From the NCBI GenBank assembly GCA_038146805.1, contig JAYQSH010000005.1, positions 496,001 to 560,000 on the forward strand: a stretch of 64,000 nt of DNA, given 5' to 3'. Below, piece after piece: positions 7,438-16,359 of the stretch (position 1 is its first letter; every line of letters begins with the position of its first letter). Made by a program: the position numbers and the translations under genes. Origin of the DNA: CAIYXB01 sp038146805. GTDB lineage: Bacteria > Cyanobacteriota > Vampirovibrionia > LMEP-6097. The notes under the pieces are model-generated. The model had not been told where the DNA came from. It saw only the letters and a list, made by a program, of their open reading frames with translations, and searched no databases.

Positions 7438-8532
7438 ATGTCAAAATCAAATCTTGCGCTAGCAACAAACATCGAAGAAAGCAAAGATTTAAAATTGGTT
7501 GAAATCACTGAAAAAGTTGATAAAGCAAACGCTTTAATTAATGATTTTGACAAAACCGAAGAAGTTAAAAAGCCTAAATTCAAACGCGATATTTTAGAAA
7601 TGCGCGATTATTACAAACCTTTTGAATACCCACAATTTTTTGAATACTTTAAATTACAACAACAAGCTCACTGGCTACCAACCGAGGTTCCAATGGCTGA
7701 TGATTTAGTAGATTTCAAAACTAAATTAACAGCACAAGAATCAAATTTGATTATTCAAGTTCTTAGATTTTTCACTCAAGGTGATTTAGAAGTACAAAAC
7801 AATTACAATAGTCAATTAGTTGATGTATTTCCAAAACCGGAAATTACTATGATGCTTACAGCCTTTGCTGCAATGGAAACAGTGCACGTTTGGGCTTACT
7901 CGCACTTAAACGATACTTTAGGACTTCCTGAAGTTGAATACAAAGCTTTTCGTGAGTATGAAGCCATGAAAAACAAGTACGAATACTTACAAACTCTAAA
8001 AATTGATACAGAAGAAGATATCGCTTTCAATTTAGCTTGCTTTGGTGGCTTTATGGAGGGTGTCGCTTTATTTGCCAGTTTTGCAATTCTAATGAACTTT
8101 CCAAGACGTGGTCTATTAAAAAATGTTGGGCAAATTATCACTTGGTCAATTAGAGATGAATCTTTACACTCAGAGGGTGTCTGTGCGCTTTTTAGAGAAT
8201 TTATTGCAGAGAGACCTCATCTTTGGACAGAAGATTTTAGAGATAGAATTTATCAAGCTTGCGAAGATATGGTAGTTCTAGAAGACAACTTTATTGATAC
8301 TTGTTTTGCTCTTGGTGCTGTTGAAGGTTTAAAACCAGAAGATGTAAAAAAATATATTAGATACATCGCAAACAAAAGACTTTCAGATTTAAACTTAGAT
8401 CCAAAATATGACATTAAAGAAAATCCTTTACCTTGGTTAAACTTAATGATCAACGGAAAAGAGCATGCTAACTTTTTTGAAACGCGTGCAACTGAGTACG
8501 CTAAAGGTGCCATCATAGACGATTGGGAATAA
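7438..8532 (+). CDS. nrdB: Ribonucleoside-diphosphate reductase beta subunit (class I)
   Basis: This 364-residue R2 protein carries the diiron site and stable radical that start ribonucleotide reduction in the alpha subunit, supplying dNTPs. The metal ligands can be placed as D116 (QGDLEV), E147 and H150 (METVHVWAY), E207 (GFMEGVA), E241 and H244 (RDESLHSEG). Tyr154 sits four residues after H150, where the radical tyrosine belongs, so this is a tyrosyl-radical enzyme and not the Phe-type class Ic. The first 50 residues form a charged extension. A GGAG lies just upstream of the start. No nrdA is present in the window. The 3' end overlaps the convergent gene by 20 bp. Confidence 0.95.
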   Translation: MSKSNLALATNIEESKDLKLVEITEKVDKANALINDFDKTEEVKKPKFKRDILEMRDYYKPFEYPQFFEYFKLQQQAHWLPTEVPMADDLVDFKTKLTAQESNLIIQVLRFFTQGDLEVQNNYNSQLVDVFPKPEITMMLTAFAAMETVHVWAYSHLNDTLGLPEVEYKAFREYEAMKNKYEYLQTLKIDTEEDIAFNLACFGGFMEGVALFASFAILMNFPRRGLLKNVGQIITWSIRDESLHSEGVCALFREFIAERPHLWTEDFRDRIYQACEDMVVLEDNFIDTCFALGAVEGLKPEDVKKYIRYIANKRLSDLNLDPKYDIKENPLPWLNLMINGKEHANFFETRATEYAKGAIIDDWE

Positions 8533-9280
8533 AGGCTAAACTCGCAAGCTCTGTTATTAATTCTTCTTTATCACTTAAATCTTTTGTCATAAATATAGCT
8601 AGGTATTCTTCTTGTTTATAAGAAAAATAAGCCAGATCGTGCCTAACAGTTGAAGTCCAAGCCGCTTTAGAAAAAAAGAAATCAATGTCATTTTTGTTTA
8701 AAGCTTGAAAAATAAAATTGCTTTGATAACAAGAACCATCTCGTTGCATGAATTGTAGTAAACCATTAGCCTCATCTAAAATCAAAAAAAATATTTTTTG
8801 CATATCGTTTATTAAAACTTGATTTGAACCTTGGTCTAAAAATAATTTTTTATCTACGCCATAAGGAGCAAAACTAAAACATTTATTGTGCAATTTCAAT
8901 TGTTCAGAAAAACCTTGCTCTTGAAAAAAATTTGCAAGTAAATTTCGCTTCTCTTTAAACACTAAATACTCTTGCGCAACATAGCTCCCGGAACTTGTTT
9001 CAGAGACATAATCATAGAGCAATGATAAAGCATCATTGTCTGACTCATTTAAAGAGTTTTTTATTGCATCTTGAATATCTGTTTTGATAAAATCATCTTT
9101 TTCATCAACAAGTTTTTTTTGCGCTAAAAAAGCGGCAAATAATTTGATAAAACTTGCGGGATAAAATTTTTGCTCCTCATTAAAAATCAATTTTTCTTGA
9201 GAACTTAAATTGATAATATTCACAGCAATAGTTTCTGCGTTTTTGTAATCTTGCAAAAAAGTATTTAAAGCTTCAAACAT
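8513..9280 (-). CDS. Class A beta-lactamase-fold serine hydrolase, no signal peptide
   Basis: This protein has about 255 residues. The start is placed at ATG 9280 because the longer frame begins with GTG inside the terminator stem at 9304-9330. The active-site serine motif is PASFIKLF (SxxK), the second motif is SDNDALSLL (SDN), and SKAAWTSTVRHDLAYF stands where the KTG strand and following region would be. This identifies the beta-lactamase/transpeptidase-like fold (Beta-lactamase2 group). With no export signal it is unlikely to be a resistance enzyme. A cytoplasmic or unusually exported serine hydrolase is more likely. It overlaps nrdB at the 3' end. Confidence 0.7.
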   Translation of the reverse strand: MFEALNTFLQDYKNAETIAVNIINLSSQEKLIFNEEQKFYPASFIKLFAAFLAQKKLVDEKDDFIKTDIQDAIKNSLNESDNDALSLLYDYVSETSSGSYVAQEYLVFKEKRNLLANFFQEQGFSEQLKLHNKCFSFAPYGVDKKLFLDQGSNQVLINDMQKIFFLILDEANGLLQFMQRDGSCYQSNFIFQALNKNDIDFFFSKAAWTSTVRHDLAYFSYKQEEYLAIFMTKDLSDKEELITELASLAFIPNRL

Positions 9281-9303
9281 CCTAAAACAATAATAGCTCA
9301 AAA

Positions 9304-9330
9304 AAAAAGCCACTCAGGAAAGTGGCTTTT
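9304..9330 (-). terminator. Rho-independent terminator, bidirectional
   Basis: A perfect AAAAGCCAC / GTGGCTTTT stem with an 8-base loop is flanked by A and T runs. It separates the secreted glycine-rich protein gene upstream on the minus strand from the serine hydrolase gene. Confidence 0.85.
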
Positions 9331-9353
9331 AATTTTTGTGCTATTTGATTAAC

Positions 9354-9758
9354 TTATATAAGGTGAATGTCATAAGGATTATAATCAGTTAAACCTCCAG
9401 TCATTCCAAGACTGTCTGTCGTTAACGGATCATTTAATCCATCATGTAATCCATCTGTGAAGCCTTTAATAGTCCCAGTTGTACCACCAAGAACTATTCC
9501 AGTTACAAGACCAGTAGGAACACCAATTAGATCACCAAATCCATGGCCTATAATTCCATTAAATTCTCCAGAAAAAGTATCACTATATTCTACACCTTTA
9601 GAAATACCACCTCTGATGAATCCCATCAATCCTCCAACAGGAGCTCCAACTACACCACCAACCAGTGAAGTAACAATATTATTTTCAACCGCTTGAGCTG
9701 GCATAGTCATCAAACTAGTAACAGCTATAACAAGCATGAGTCTTATCAACTTAGTCAT
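9354..9758 (-). CDS. Small exported glycine-rich protein
   Basis: This 134-residue protein has a clear signal peptide (MTK, hydrophobic core, cleavage likely after MPAQA). The mature part is rich in Gly and small hydrophobic residues in repeated G-x-x-x-G patterns (VVGAPVGGLMGF, GLVTGIVLGGTTG), like glycine-zipper envelope proteins. A strong Shine-Dalgarno AGGAGG lies 8-12 bases before the ATG, which is much stronger than at most neighbouring genes and suggests high translation. Function is unknown. A role at the membrane or envelope is inferred. Confidence 0.75.
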   Translation of the reverse strand: MTKLIRLMLVIAVTSLMTMPAQAVENNIVTSLVGGVVGAPVGGLMGFIRGGISKGVEYSDTFSGEFNGIIGHGFGDLIGVPTGLVTGIVLGGTTGTIKGFTDGLHDGLNDPLTTDSLGMTGGLTDYNPYDIHLI

Positions 9759-9897
9759 AAGATCTCCTCCTTATATACCAAAACAAACTAATTGCTAGAA
9801 AACTAATCCAGCTCAAAAAGCTCGTTTATCGCCCTTGATAGGGCCTTTATTCCAACGCAAGATTATATCTAAGTTAAAAAAACAAAAAACTTAATAG

Positions 9898-11127
9898 CTA
9901 GAAATACCCTATAAAAAAAAACCTAGGCGCTAAAAGCTTTTGAGCGGCTTTTTGAGAAACATTTTCTTCTTGAAACCCTGTATTAGAAAGGTGTTGAGGT
10001 GTTATCACCTCAGGTGAAACACTTGATTTTTCTTTTAGTTTTTTAGCAATTACATCTTCTAAACTTTCTTTCCTATTATCAGTATTTAGAGTATTCCACA
10101 TGGTCATTGCTGAAACATTTAAAGCGGCGCTTAAGTGAATTAGAACTTTTGCAGATTCTTCACCAACAAACCTTTTAACAATATCTGCGCCTTGCGCTAT
10201 TGCATATAAAACTGCCATTGTAGTTTTTTCTTTTTCTACTTTACCGCCAAAAGCCCAACCATAATCGCCTATCCAGCCACCAACATTTCTAAGTACTCCT
10301 GAAACTTTTGCAAACAAAGTATCTCTTTGATCACGTCCAAAAAGAAGCATTGGTATAGAACCTAAAAGCATCATTGAACAATTTAAAACAAAAATACCTT
10401 CTTTCCAAAAATTCTTTTTTAAAAAATCTGGGTCTTTAAGTATATCTTTAAAACCATCAAAAAGTATTCTTAAATTATAAAGAGGTTTGTCTTTATTATC
10501 ATGCAGTTGCTGTGCATACTCACGAGATGAATTGATTTTGTCTTTTATTCTATTTATAGTCATATCATAAGGCTGATTTAAAGCAGTACTAGTTCCATAA
10601 ACCATATCAATATTTGCATCACCTACAAACGGGAAAAACACTGGGGGAATGAGTTTGATCAAAGCAAGGACTGGTTCTTTTTGTTTGCTCATTGCTTGAT
10701 AAGCAGCGTGACCATAAGAAACGAAAGGAGAAACCCAACGAGTACAAAAGAAGGCTGCTTTATCAACAACAGAATTTAAAACTTTCAAAGCTGGGTTTGT
10801 TTGTGAAACAAAATTTGTAATTGTTGCTAGACCATGTAAGAAGGCATTAGTACCACTTAAAAAAAGATTGCGATAGCGCACATCATTCACAAGTTTATTA
10901 GTATCAAAAAAATCAAAAACAGTACCTGTTTTTTTATGAGCATTTTCTTGTTTTTGGTCTGAGTTTTCTTGTGTGTGTAAATCTTTTTTTTGACTTGGTT
11001 GCAAATTGTCAACAAGATTTTCTGCTGGCAATGCAGGCGTATCTTGAAGCTCTAAATTTTGGCGAGCTTCATTTTTTCGCTGTGGCTGATTTGCTTGAAT
11101 TTGTTCTAAATTCATTTTTTTGGCCAA
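9898..11127 (-). CDS. Large predicted membrane-associated protein, unknown function
   Basis: This protein has 409 residues. The first 70 are Gln/Asn/Lys-rich and probably disordered. The rest is helical with several hydrophobic stretches (around 145-175, 235-265 and 310-345), for example LIKLIPPVFFPFVG and LNCSMMLLGSIPMLLFG. No known domain is visible. It has the same general look as the unknown protein at 43461-44450: long, helical, with broken hydrophobic segments and no signal peptide. I cannot show common ancestry by eye. Confidence 0.7.
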   Translation of the reverse strand: MAKKMNLEQIQANQPQRKNEARQNLELQDTPALPAENLVDNLQPSQKKDLHTQENSDQKQENAHKKTGTVFDFFDTNKLVNDVRYRNLFLSGTNAFLHGLATITNFVSQTNPALKVLNSVVDKAAFFCTRWVSPFVSYGHAAYQAMSKQKEPVLALIKLIPPVFFPFVGDANIDMVYGTSTALNQPYDMTINRIKDKINSSREYAQQLHDNKDKPLYNLRILFDGFKDILKDPDFLKKNFWKEGIFVLNCSMMLLGSIPMLLFGRDQRDTLFAKVSGVLRNVGGWIGDYGWAFGGKVEKEKTTMAVLYAIAQGADIVKRFVGEESAKVLIHLSAALNVSAMTMWNTLNTDNRKESLEDVIAKKLKEKSSVSPEVITPQHLSNTGFQEENVSQKAAQKLLAPRFFFIGYF

Positions 11128-11259
11128 TGATAATCACAAACAAAAGCAAAAATTTGCTTTTGTTTTGTAATCTCAATATATTATTTTAGCCAATAATGTG
11201 TATTTACGCAGAATTTTTTGCTTAATTAGGTGATTTTGACTAGGTCTTGTTAACAAATT

Positions 11260-12120
11260 TTATGCCATTAAATAGGCAAAACATAAAAATGCTAACCAAG
11301 TAACAAAAAAATGACTATCAACTCTATCTAAAACACCGCCATGCGAAAGTAAAATACGGCTGGTATCTTTTACGCCAGCCGCACGCTTAACCACACTTAC
11401 TAATAAATCTCCCAATTGAGCTAAAACAGAAATTAAAAAGCCAATGATAATAAAGATCACATCTTCACTGATAAAAGACAAATATTTAAAATAAAAAGGG
11501 TTGACAATAGTAAAATGGAAAAGTTTTGCTAAAAGAAAAAAAGCCAAACTCGCCGCTATCAAAGCAGCGCTACTACCCTCAACTGTTTTATTTGGGCTTA
11601 TATGTGGAGCTAGTTTATGTTTGCCAAAAAGTTTACCAAAAAACAAACCAGAAATATCACAAACACTTACAGTAATAATGAGAGTAATAAAATACTGAAA
11701 ACCATTGTCGAGCAAACGAATCCACACTAAATAACTTGGCAATAAAGCCAAATGAAAAATAGCCCACAAAGAAGCTGTAATGTCTTGAAATTTAGTGACA
11801 TTGGTATTAAAAAAAATTGTTGAAAAAATGATTAAATAAGCAGCTAATAAAAGAGTTAATTGAAAAACAAAAATATTCTGGAATTTAAAAATATCATTTA
11901 ACAGCAAAGGAAAGACAATAAAAACAACACTAAAAAAATAAAGCCAATTAATCCGAGGATAAATACCCATTTTATTTACTAAAGATTTAAATTCAAAAAT
12001 ACTCAAACAACTAAGAGCCAAAACAAAAATTGCAATAGCAAAAGGACTATAGTACGACATTAAAAAAGTTACTATGAGTAACATGGCACCTATAAAAATT
12101 CTATTTATATATTCTTGCAT
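11260..12120 (-). CDS. cdsA: Phosphatidate cytidylyltransferase
   Basis: This 286-residue integral membrane enzyme makes CDP-diacylglycerol from CTP and phosphatidic acid, the branch point of phospholipid synthesis. Seven to eight hydrophobic helices are visible. The family signature is complete near the C-terminus: SVVKRAAGVKDTSR followed by HGGVLDRVDS, with KR, KD, GG and DRxDS in the expected spacing. The cytosolic loop CDISGLFFGK and ISPNKTVEGS are also typical. Normal length for the family. It stands alone, head to head with mgtE. Confidence 0.93.
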   Translation of the reverse strand: MQEYINRIFIGAMLLIVTFLMSYYSPFAIAIFVLALSCLSIFEFKSLVNKMGIYPRINWLYFFSVVFIVFPLLLNDIFKFQNIFVFQLTLLLAAYLIIFSTIFFNTNVTKFQDITASLWAIFHLALLPSYLVWIRLLDNGFQYFITLIITVSVCDISGLFFGKLFGKHKLAPHISPNKTVEGSSAALIAASLAFFLLAKLFHFTIVNPFYFKYLSFISEDVIFIIIGFLISVLAQLGDLLVSVVKRAAGVKDTSRILLSHGGVLDRVDSHFFVTWLAFLCFAYLMA

Positions 12121-12265
12121 TGGAATTTAATCAAAAGAAATTAAAGCTTTTACAGTAATAGAGTGTTTTTTAAAGAAAAGACGCCATCAAAAGCTTAATA
12201 CCTAAGATCTAAAAATATTATAAGCTGTTTTTGCTTTTCGGGTAAAAAGCTATACTAGAAAGAGG

Positions 12266-13621
12266 ATGACTCTAGATTTAAAAAATTTGCTACAAGATTT
12301 AGACGAAGCTAGGATTTTAGAGCTTAGAAATAAACTCGACGATTTTTATCCTCAAGATATTGCTGAAGAATATCCAAAATTAGATGATAAAGAAAAAGAA
12401 ATTTTATTAGAGATTTTATCTGATGAACAAATAGCTAAATTTATTGTAGAACTTTCTGAATCAGAATTAAAAGATTTTTTTGAAAAAGTAAATGACGATG
12501 AAATAACTCGATTTTTAAATGCCATGCCACTGGATGATGCGGCAGATATTTTACCGTATTTAGATGACTACAGAATGTTGAAAATAATGAATAACATTCA
12601 AAAACCTGTAGCACTAAAAGAGCTCTTGAGTTTTGATCCACATACTTGCGGGGGTATAATGTCTCCGGGTTTTATTAGCGTACGTTCTGATTTAAAAATT
12701 GGAGCTGCATTGCGCTACGTCAGATTAAAAGCAAAAGAAACTGAAAATGAAATCATGTACATTTATGTCACTAAAAAATTTGGTGAACTAGTTGGTGTGA
12801 TTACTCTAAGAAAATTGTTTTTGGCAAATGACAATGACCTAGTTTCTCAACATTTTACAGAAGATGTACTTGCAGTAAAAGCAGACGATGACCAAGAACT
12901 GGCGGCTGATTTAATTTCAAAATATAGATTCTTAGCAATCCCGGTAACTAATGACAATGAACAATTAGTCGGGATTATTACAATTGATGATGTTGTTGAC
13001 GTTATTGAAGAAGAAGCTACAGAAGATATTTATCAATCAAGTGGTATTAATGTTGAAGCAGATGTTGATGACTCTGACTACCTTTTAAAAAATTATTTTA
13101 GAGCTTATAAAGCAAGAACTCCTTGGTTAATTATTACTTTACTAGGTCAATATTTAGCCTCTGTACTCATTGCCAAATACGATACAACTATTGCAGCAAT
13201 TCCAATTGCTATTTCTTTTATGCCTTTACTATCTGGTTTGTCTGGAAACATTGGTAACCAAAGTACAACGATTATTGTGCGTGGTATTTATACCGGCGAA
13301 GTAAGCAAAGAACAAAATTGGCAAATTCTATTTCATGAAATTCTCACCAGTATTTTCATTGGCATCACTTGTGCTCTTATCACTGGTGCCCTCAGTTTTT
13401 ATGTCTACCAAAATCAAACCCTATCTATTTTAATTGGAGCTTCATTAATTGTATCGATGATGCTTGCTGTGATTTTAGGGACTTTAACACCAATATTTTT
13501 TAGGCGATTTAATTTAGATCCAGCTGCAGCAAGTGGTCCTTTGATAACAACGGTGATAGATATTATTTCTTTTTTGGTTTACTTAAGTCTAATTACTAAG
13601 TTTATTAATGAGCTGGTTTAA
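12266..13621 (+). CDS. mgtE: Magnesium transporter MgtE
   Basis: This 451-residue channel-type Mg2+ transporter has three parts. The N-terminal MgtE helical superhelix domain is at about 1-130, a tandem CBS pair at about 135-260, and five C-terminal membrane helices at about 285-450. The pore region SGLSGNIGNQST and the DPAAASGPLITT segment are the family's most conserved motifs. Acidic residues in the N and CBS domains sense cytosolic Mg2+ and close the pore. A TATACT at 12251-12256 leaves only 9 bases before the ATG, although AGAGG also stands 4 bases before it. Confidence 0.93.
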   Translation: MTLDLKNLLQDLDEARILELRNKLDDFYPQDIAEEYPKLDDKEKEILLEILSDEQIAKFIVELSESELKDFFEKVNDDEITRFLNAMPLDDAADILPYLDDYRMLKIMNNIQKPVALKELLSFDPHTCGGIMSPGFISVRSDLKIGAALRYVRLKAKETENEIMYIYVTKKFGELVGVITLRKLFLANDNDLVSQHFTEDVLAVKADDDQELAADLISKYRFLAIPVTNDNEQLVGIITIDDVVDVIEEEATEDIYQSSGINVEADVDDSDYLLKNYFRAYKARTPWLIITLLGQYLASVLIAKYDTTIAAIPIAISFMPLLSGLSGNIGNQSTTIIVRGIYTGEVSKEQNWQILFHEILTSIFIGITCALITGALSFYVYQNQTLSILIGASLIVSMMLAVILGTLTPIFFRRFNLDPAAASGPLITTVIDIISFLVYLSLITKFINELV

Positions 13622-13659
13622 GGTTTGCTTTGTTCATTATCTTGGTATAAAGTGTTTAA

Positions 13660-14547
13660 GTGCCCCCAAAACAACTTAATATCCTTATATTAATTCTACT
13701 CGGTCTCTATATTTTGCAGACTGCTGTTTTGGCAGATTCAGCAAGCGAAAAACTTTTAAATTCATTAGAAAACAAATCTTACAAAGAAAGAATGATTACA
13801 CAACTTAATAACAGCAAGGGTACATGGGTTAATTTATGGAATTACCCTAAAGACTTAAATCAATTTATTCATCGTTTACAAAAATTTAATATCGATACTG
13901 TTTATCTACAAGTGAATCGCTCCAATACAGAAAATTTCAAGCTCAAAAAAGAGCTTGATCAAATCCTCAAAGCCGCTCATGATCACAATATAAAGGTTGT
14001 TGGTTGGAGTTATTGCTATTTAGAAGACATAGAAGCTGATGCAAATAAATTTTTAGCAATCGCTCAATATGTAAGTCCTGATAATGAAAGTTTTGATGCT
14101 ACAGCCGCAGACATAGAAGAAAACACAAGTTTATGGGCAGTAAAAAACTATACACACAAAATCAAAAGCCAACTTAGTAGTGATTATCCTTTGATTGCAA
14201 TTGTTTATTCACCAAAAATCAAACAAGACTACCCATGGGAATACGTAGCAAATAATTGGGACGTACTTATGCCTATGACTTATTGGCATGGGCTTAAAAA
14301 CAGAAATAATGAAACCGTCTATAACTTTGTCAAAGAAAGTATTACCGAGCTTCGCAAACTCAGCAAAAAAGAAAATTTAAATATTCACCTTATTACTGAT
14401 GGTGATCGAACTAACTATAATGAAGTAGCCATAAGTGTACAGGCTGCTAAAGACAATGGAATTGCAAACGCTATTAGCATCTACCCTGAACACTTAGCTT
14501 CTGATGCCATGTTAGAAAGCTTACGCGGATCAAGCGCGTTAGAATAA
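13660..14547 (+). CDS. Exported TIM-barrel protein, putative glycoside-hydrolase-like
   Basis: This 295-residue protein starts at GTG and has an N-terminal hydrophobic signal (residues 7-25). The rest alternates strands and helices as in a TIM barrel: GTWVNLWNYP, NIDTVYLQVNR, NIKVVGWSYCY, ATAADIEENTS, LIAIVYSP, WDVLMPMTYWHG, IHLITDGDRT. Conserved acidic and aromatic residues at strand ends (E118-like, D-E-E, PMTYW) are typical of GH18- or DUF4015-like putative glycosidases. The substrate is unknown. A TATAAA at 13646-13651 lies 8 bases before GTG. The 3' end overlaps pdxJ by 67 bp, the longest overlap seen here. Confidence 0.65.
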   Translation: MPPKQLNILILILLGLYILQTAVLADSASEKLLNSLENKSYKERMITQLNNSKGTWVNLWNYPKDLNQFIHRLQKFNIDTVYLQVNRSNTENFKLKKELDQILKAAHDHNIKVVGWSYCYLEDIEADANKFLAIAQYVSPDNESFDATAADIEENTSLWAVKNYTHKIKSQLSSDYPLIAIVYSPKIKQDYPWEYVANNWDVLMPMTYWHGLKNRNNETVYNFVKESITELRKLSKKENLNIHLITDGDRTNYNEVAISVQAAKDNGIANAISIYPEHLASDAMLESLRGSSALE

Positions 14548-15332
14548 AAACCGACTAACTTTTCTAAACCAAAAAAGACACTATTTGCCACAAGGCTATG
14601 TCCTATATGCAACTCCTTGATATCATCTAATTCACTTAAAAGAGCTGGTAAATTTACAACCGTCAAACCATGTCCCAAATTAGTTTGTAAACCTAACTCA
14701 TGTGCATAATCTACTGCTTTTTGAATTCTCATAATTTCATTTTTGATTGGACTTGCTACTTGCTGACTAGTAATAGCATCAAGGTTTTCTAGTTCATAAA
14801 AAGCTCCCATCTTAGCTAAATCTTGATGATATTGAATAAATAAATTTGCATAAGTACCGGTGTGTATCTCAATAAACTCTGCTCCAAGTTTTGCTGCTAT
14901 TTCAATTTGTTCTTGTAATGGATCTACAAAAAAACTAACTTTAATTCCTTGCTCTTGGATAGGTTTGATAAAATCTTGCAAATATTTTTCTTGAGTAATA
15001 AGATCTAAGCCACCTTCGGTAGTAAGTTCTTCTCTTTTTTCAGGAACTATTGTTGCCAATTTCGCTGAAGTACCTAAAAGGATCTCTCTAATCTCTGTTG
15101 TCGCACCCATTTCAAAAGTAAAGCCAAGGCGTGAATTTTTCAAATAAGCATCAACATCTTTTATATCTTGGTCATTAATATGACGCCTGTCTTCACGTAA
15201 ATGAGTTGTAATACCATGCACAGCACAACCCTCTAAAAGAGCAATAACATCAATTAAATTAGGTTCAATAGTTTTTCTTGCATTTCTAATTGTTGCAAAA
15301 TGGTCAATATTAACATGTAACTCTCTAGACAT
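14481..15332 (-). CDS. pdxJ: Pyridoxine 5'-phosphate synthase
   Basis: PdxJ condenses 1-deoxyxylulose 5-phosphate with 3-amino-2-oxopropyl phosphate to form PNP, the last ring-closing step of the DXP-dependent vitamin B6 pathway. This 283-residue protein shows VNIDHFATIRNAR, THLREDRRHI, VPEKREELTTEGG, FFVDPLQEQIEIA, EIHTGTYA, NLGHGLTVVN and IGHSLVANSVFFGL, all diagnostic. It is about 40 residues longer than usual. The extension is C-terminal and is the part that overlaps the convergent TIM-barrel gene. The start overlaps the sulfotransferase gene by 8 bp, so the two are probably co-transcribed. Confidence 0.93.
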   Translation of the reverse strand: MSRELHVNIDHFATIRNARKTIEPNLIDVIALLEGCAVHGITTHLREDRRHINDQDIKDVDAYLKNSRLGFTFEMGATTEIREILLGTSAKLATIVPEKREELTTEGGLDLITQEKYLQDFIKPIQEQGIKVSFFVDPLQEQIEIAAKLGAEFIEIHTGTYANLFIQYHQDLAKMGAFYELENLDAITSQQVASPIKNEIMRIQKAVDYAHELGLQTNLGHGLTVVNLPALLSELDDIKELHIGHSLVANSVFFGLEKLVGFYSNALDPRKLSNMASEAKCSG

Positions 15333-16314
15333 AAGAACTTTGATTATAGCCTAATTTATTATGCATAGTTTCAATTAAAGATTGAATTTCAGCAAAATCA
15401 TGTGACTTAGATGGTTTTTTATTTGGGTCTTTTGAATCCGTGTTTACAGCTGGCATTGCTTTAATGATTTTTTGCATCTTTTCATCAAAATCAACATCTA
15501 CAAAATCACATATTTTTTGCATCACTTGACTTGGCTCACTTAATAGATCTTCAAATTTAACTTGTAGAAATTTTTCTTTATCCATCTTACTAAAAGATTC
15601 TAAAGCCGCTTCATGTGCTTCTTGATATTGACCCATAGCAATGGCAGCAATAGATTTACCTTGATAATCTTCTTGTGAAAAGTTTTTAGGGATAAAAAAT
15701 TTCCACACACGAGAATCACAATCTTTAATTTCTAAATCATCAGTTAAATAGTCACGATAAGGATATTTGAATTTTTTCTTATGACACCAAGCATTAATTA
15801 GTGAATTAACGTTATCAACTGGATTTCTGGTAATATAAACAAACTTAGCTCCCGGGTATAATTTAGACAAATAATCAATTCTAAAAATATTAGGTGGTGT
15901 TTTGTCAACAATTCTATATTTTGATAATTTAAAAGCCTTATAAAAATAATTAAAAAAGTTAATGATGTCTAAAACAAAAGGTAATTTTTCTCGCAAAAAT
16001 TTAACTCTTGATAAAAAACCTAGAGCGTAGTTATCATAACTACAATAGTGATATGCCAAATCTAGCTCTTCTCTTTTTTCTAGTAAATTAGAAATCTTTT
16101 CTTTAGTGTTTAAGTTGATAAAACTTCCATCTTCTTGTTCTTCTAAAAAAACACTATCTGACTTTTCATTTTCATGCCGAGAATAATTTTGCCAAATATG
16201 ATTCGCCTCACGATACATAGACCACAAAGACTTACTTTCAGACAATAAACGAAACAAAAGGCTTGTTCCACCACGATAAGAACCAATAATAAAAACTGGA
16301 TTTAAAACTCTCAT
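15325..16314 (-). CDS. Sulfotransferase family protein
   Basis: The 329-residue protein begins with VFIIGSYRGGTSLLFRLLS, the 5'-phosphosulfate-binding loop of PAPS-dependent sulfotransferases. YITRNPVDNVNSLINAW around residue 165 is the 3'-phosphate-binding region. LQVKFEDLLSEP near residue 255 is also typical of the family. The acceptor is unknown and could be a lipid, a glycan or a protein. It is followed within 8 overlapping bases by pdxJ. The pairing does not suggest a shared pathway. Confidence 0.85.
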   Translation of the reverse strand: MRVLNPVFIIGSYRGGTSLLFRLLSESKSLWSMYREANHIWQNYSRHENEKSDSVFLEEQEDGSFINLNTKEKISNLLEKREELDLAYHYCSYDNYALGFLSRVKFLREKLPFVLDIINFFNYFYKAFKLSKYRIVDKTPPNIFRIDYLSKLYPGAKFVYITRNPVDNVNSLINAWCHKKKFKYPYRDYLTDDLEIKDCDSRVWKFFIPKNFSQEDYQGKSIAAIAMGQYQEAHEAALESFSKMDKEKFLQVKFEDLLSEPSQVMQKICDFVDVDFDEKMQKIIKAMPAVNTDSKDPNKKPSKSHDFAEIQSLIETMHNKLGYNQSSYV

Positions 16315-16359
16315 GCATTTAAAACTTTATCATGACCTTATTATTAGAAGTAGAGAAAT

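Noticed and set aside
8513..9280. Beta-lactamase fold as an antibiotic resistance gene
   Set aside because: No signal peptide and a divergent KTG region. Chromosomal context gives no sign of transfer.
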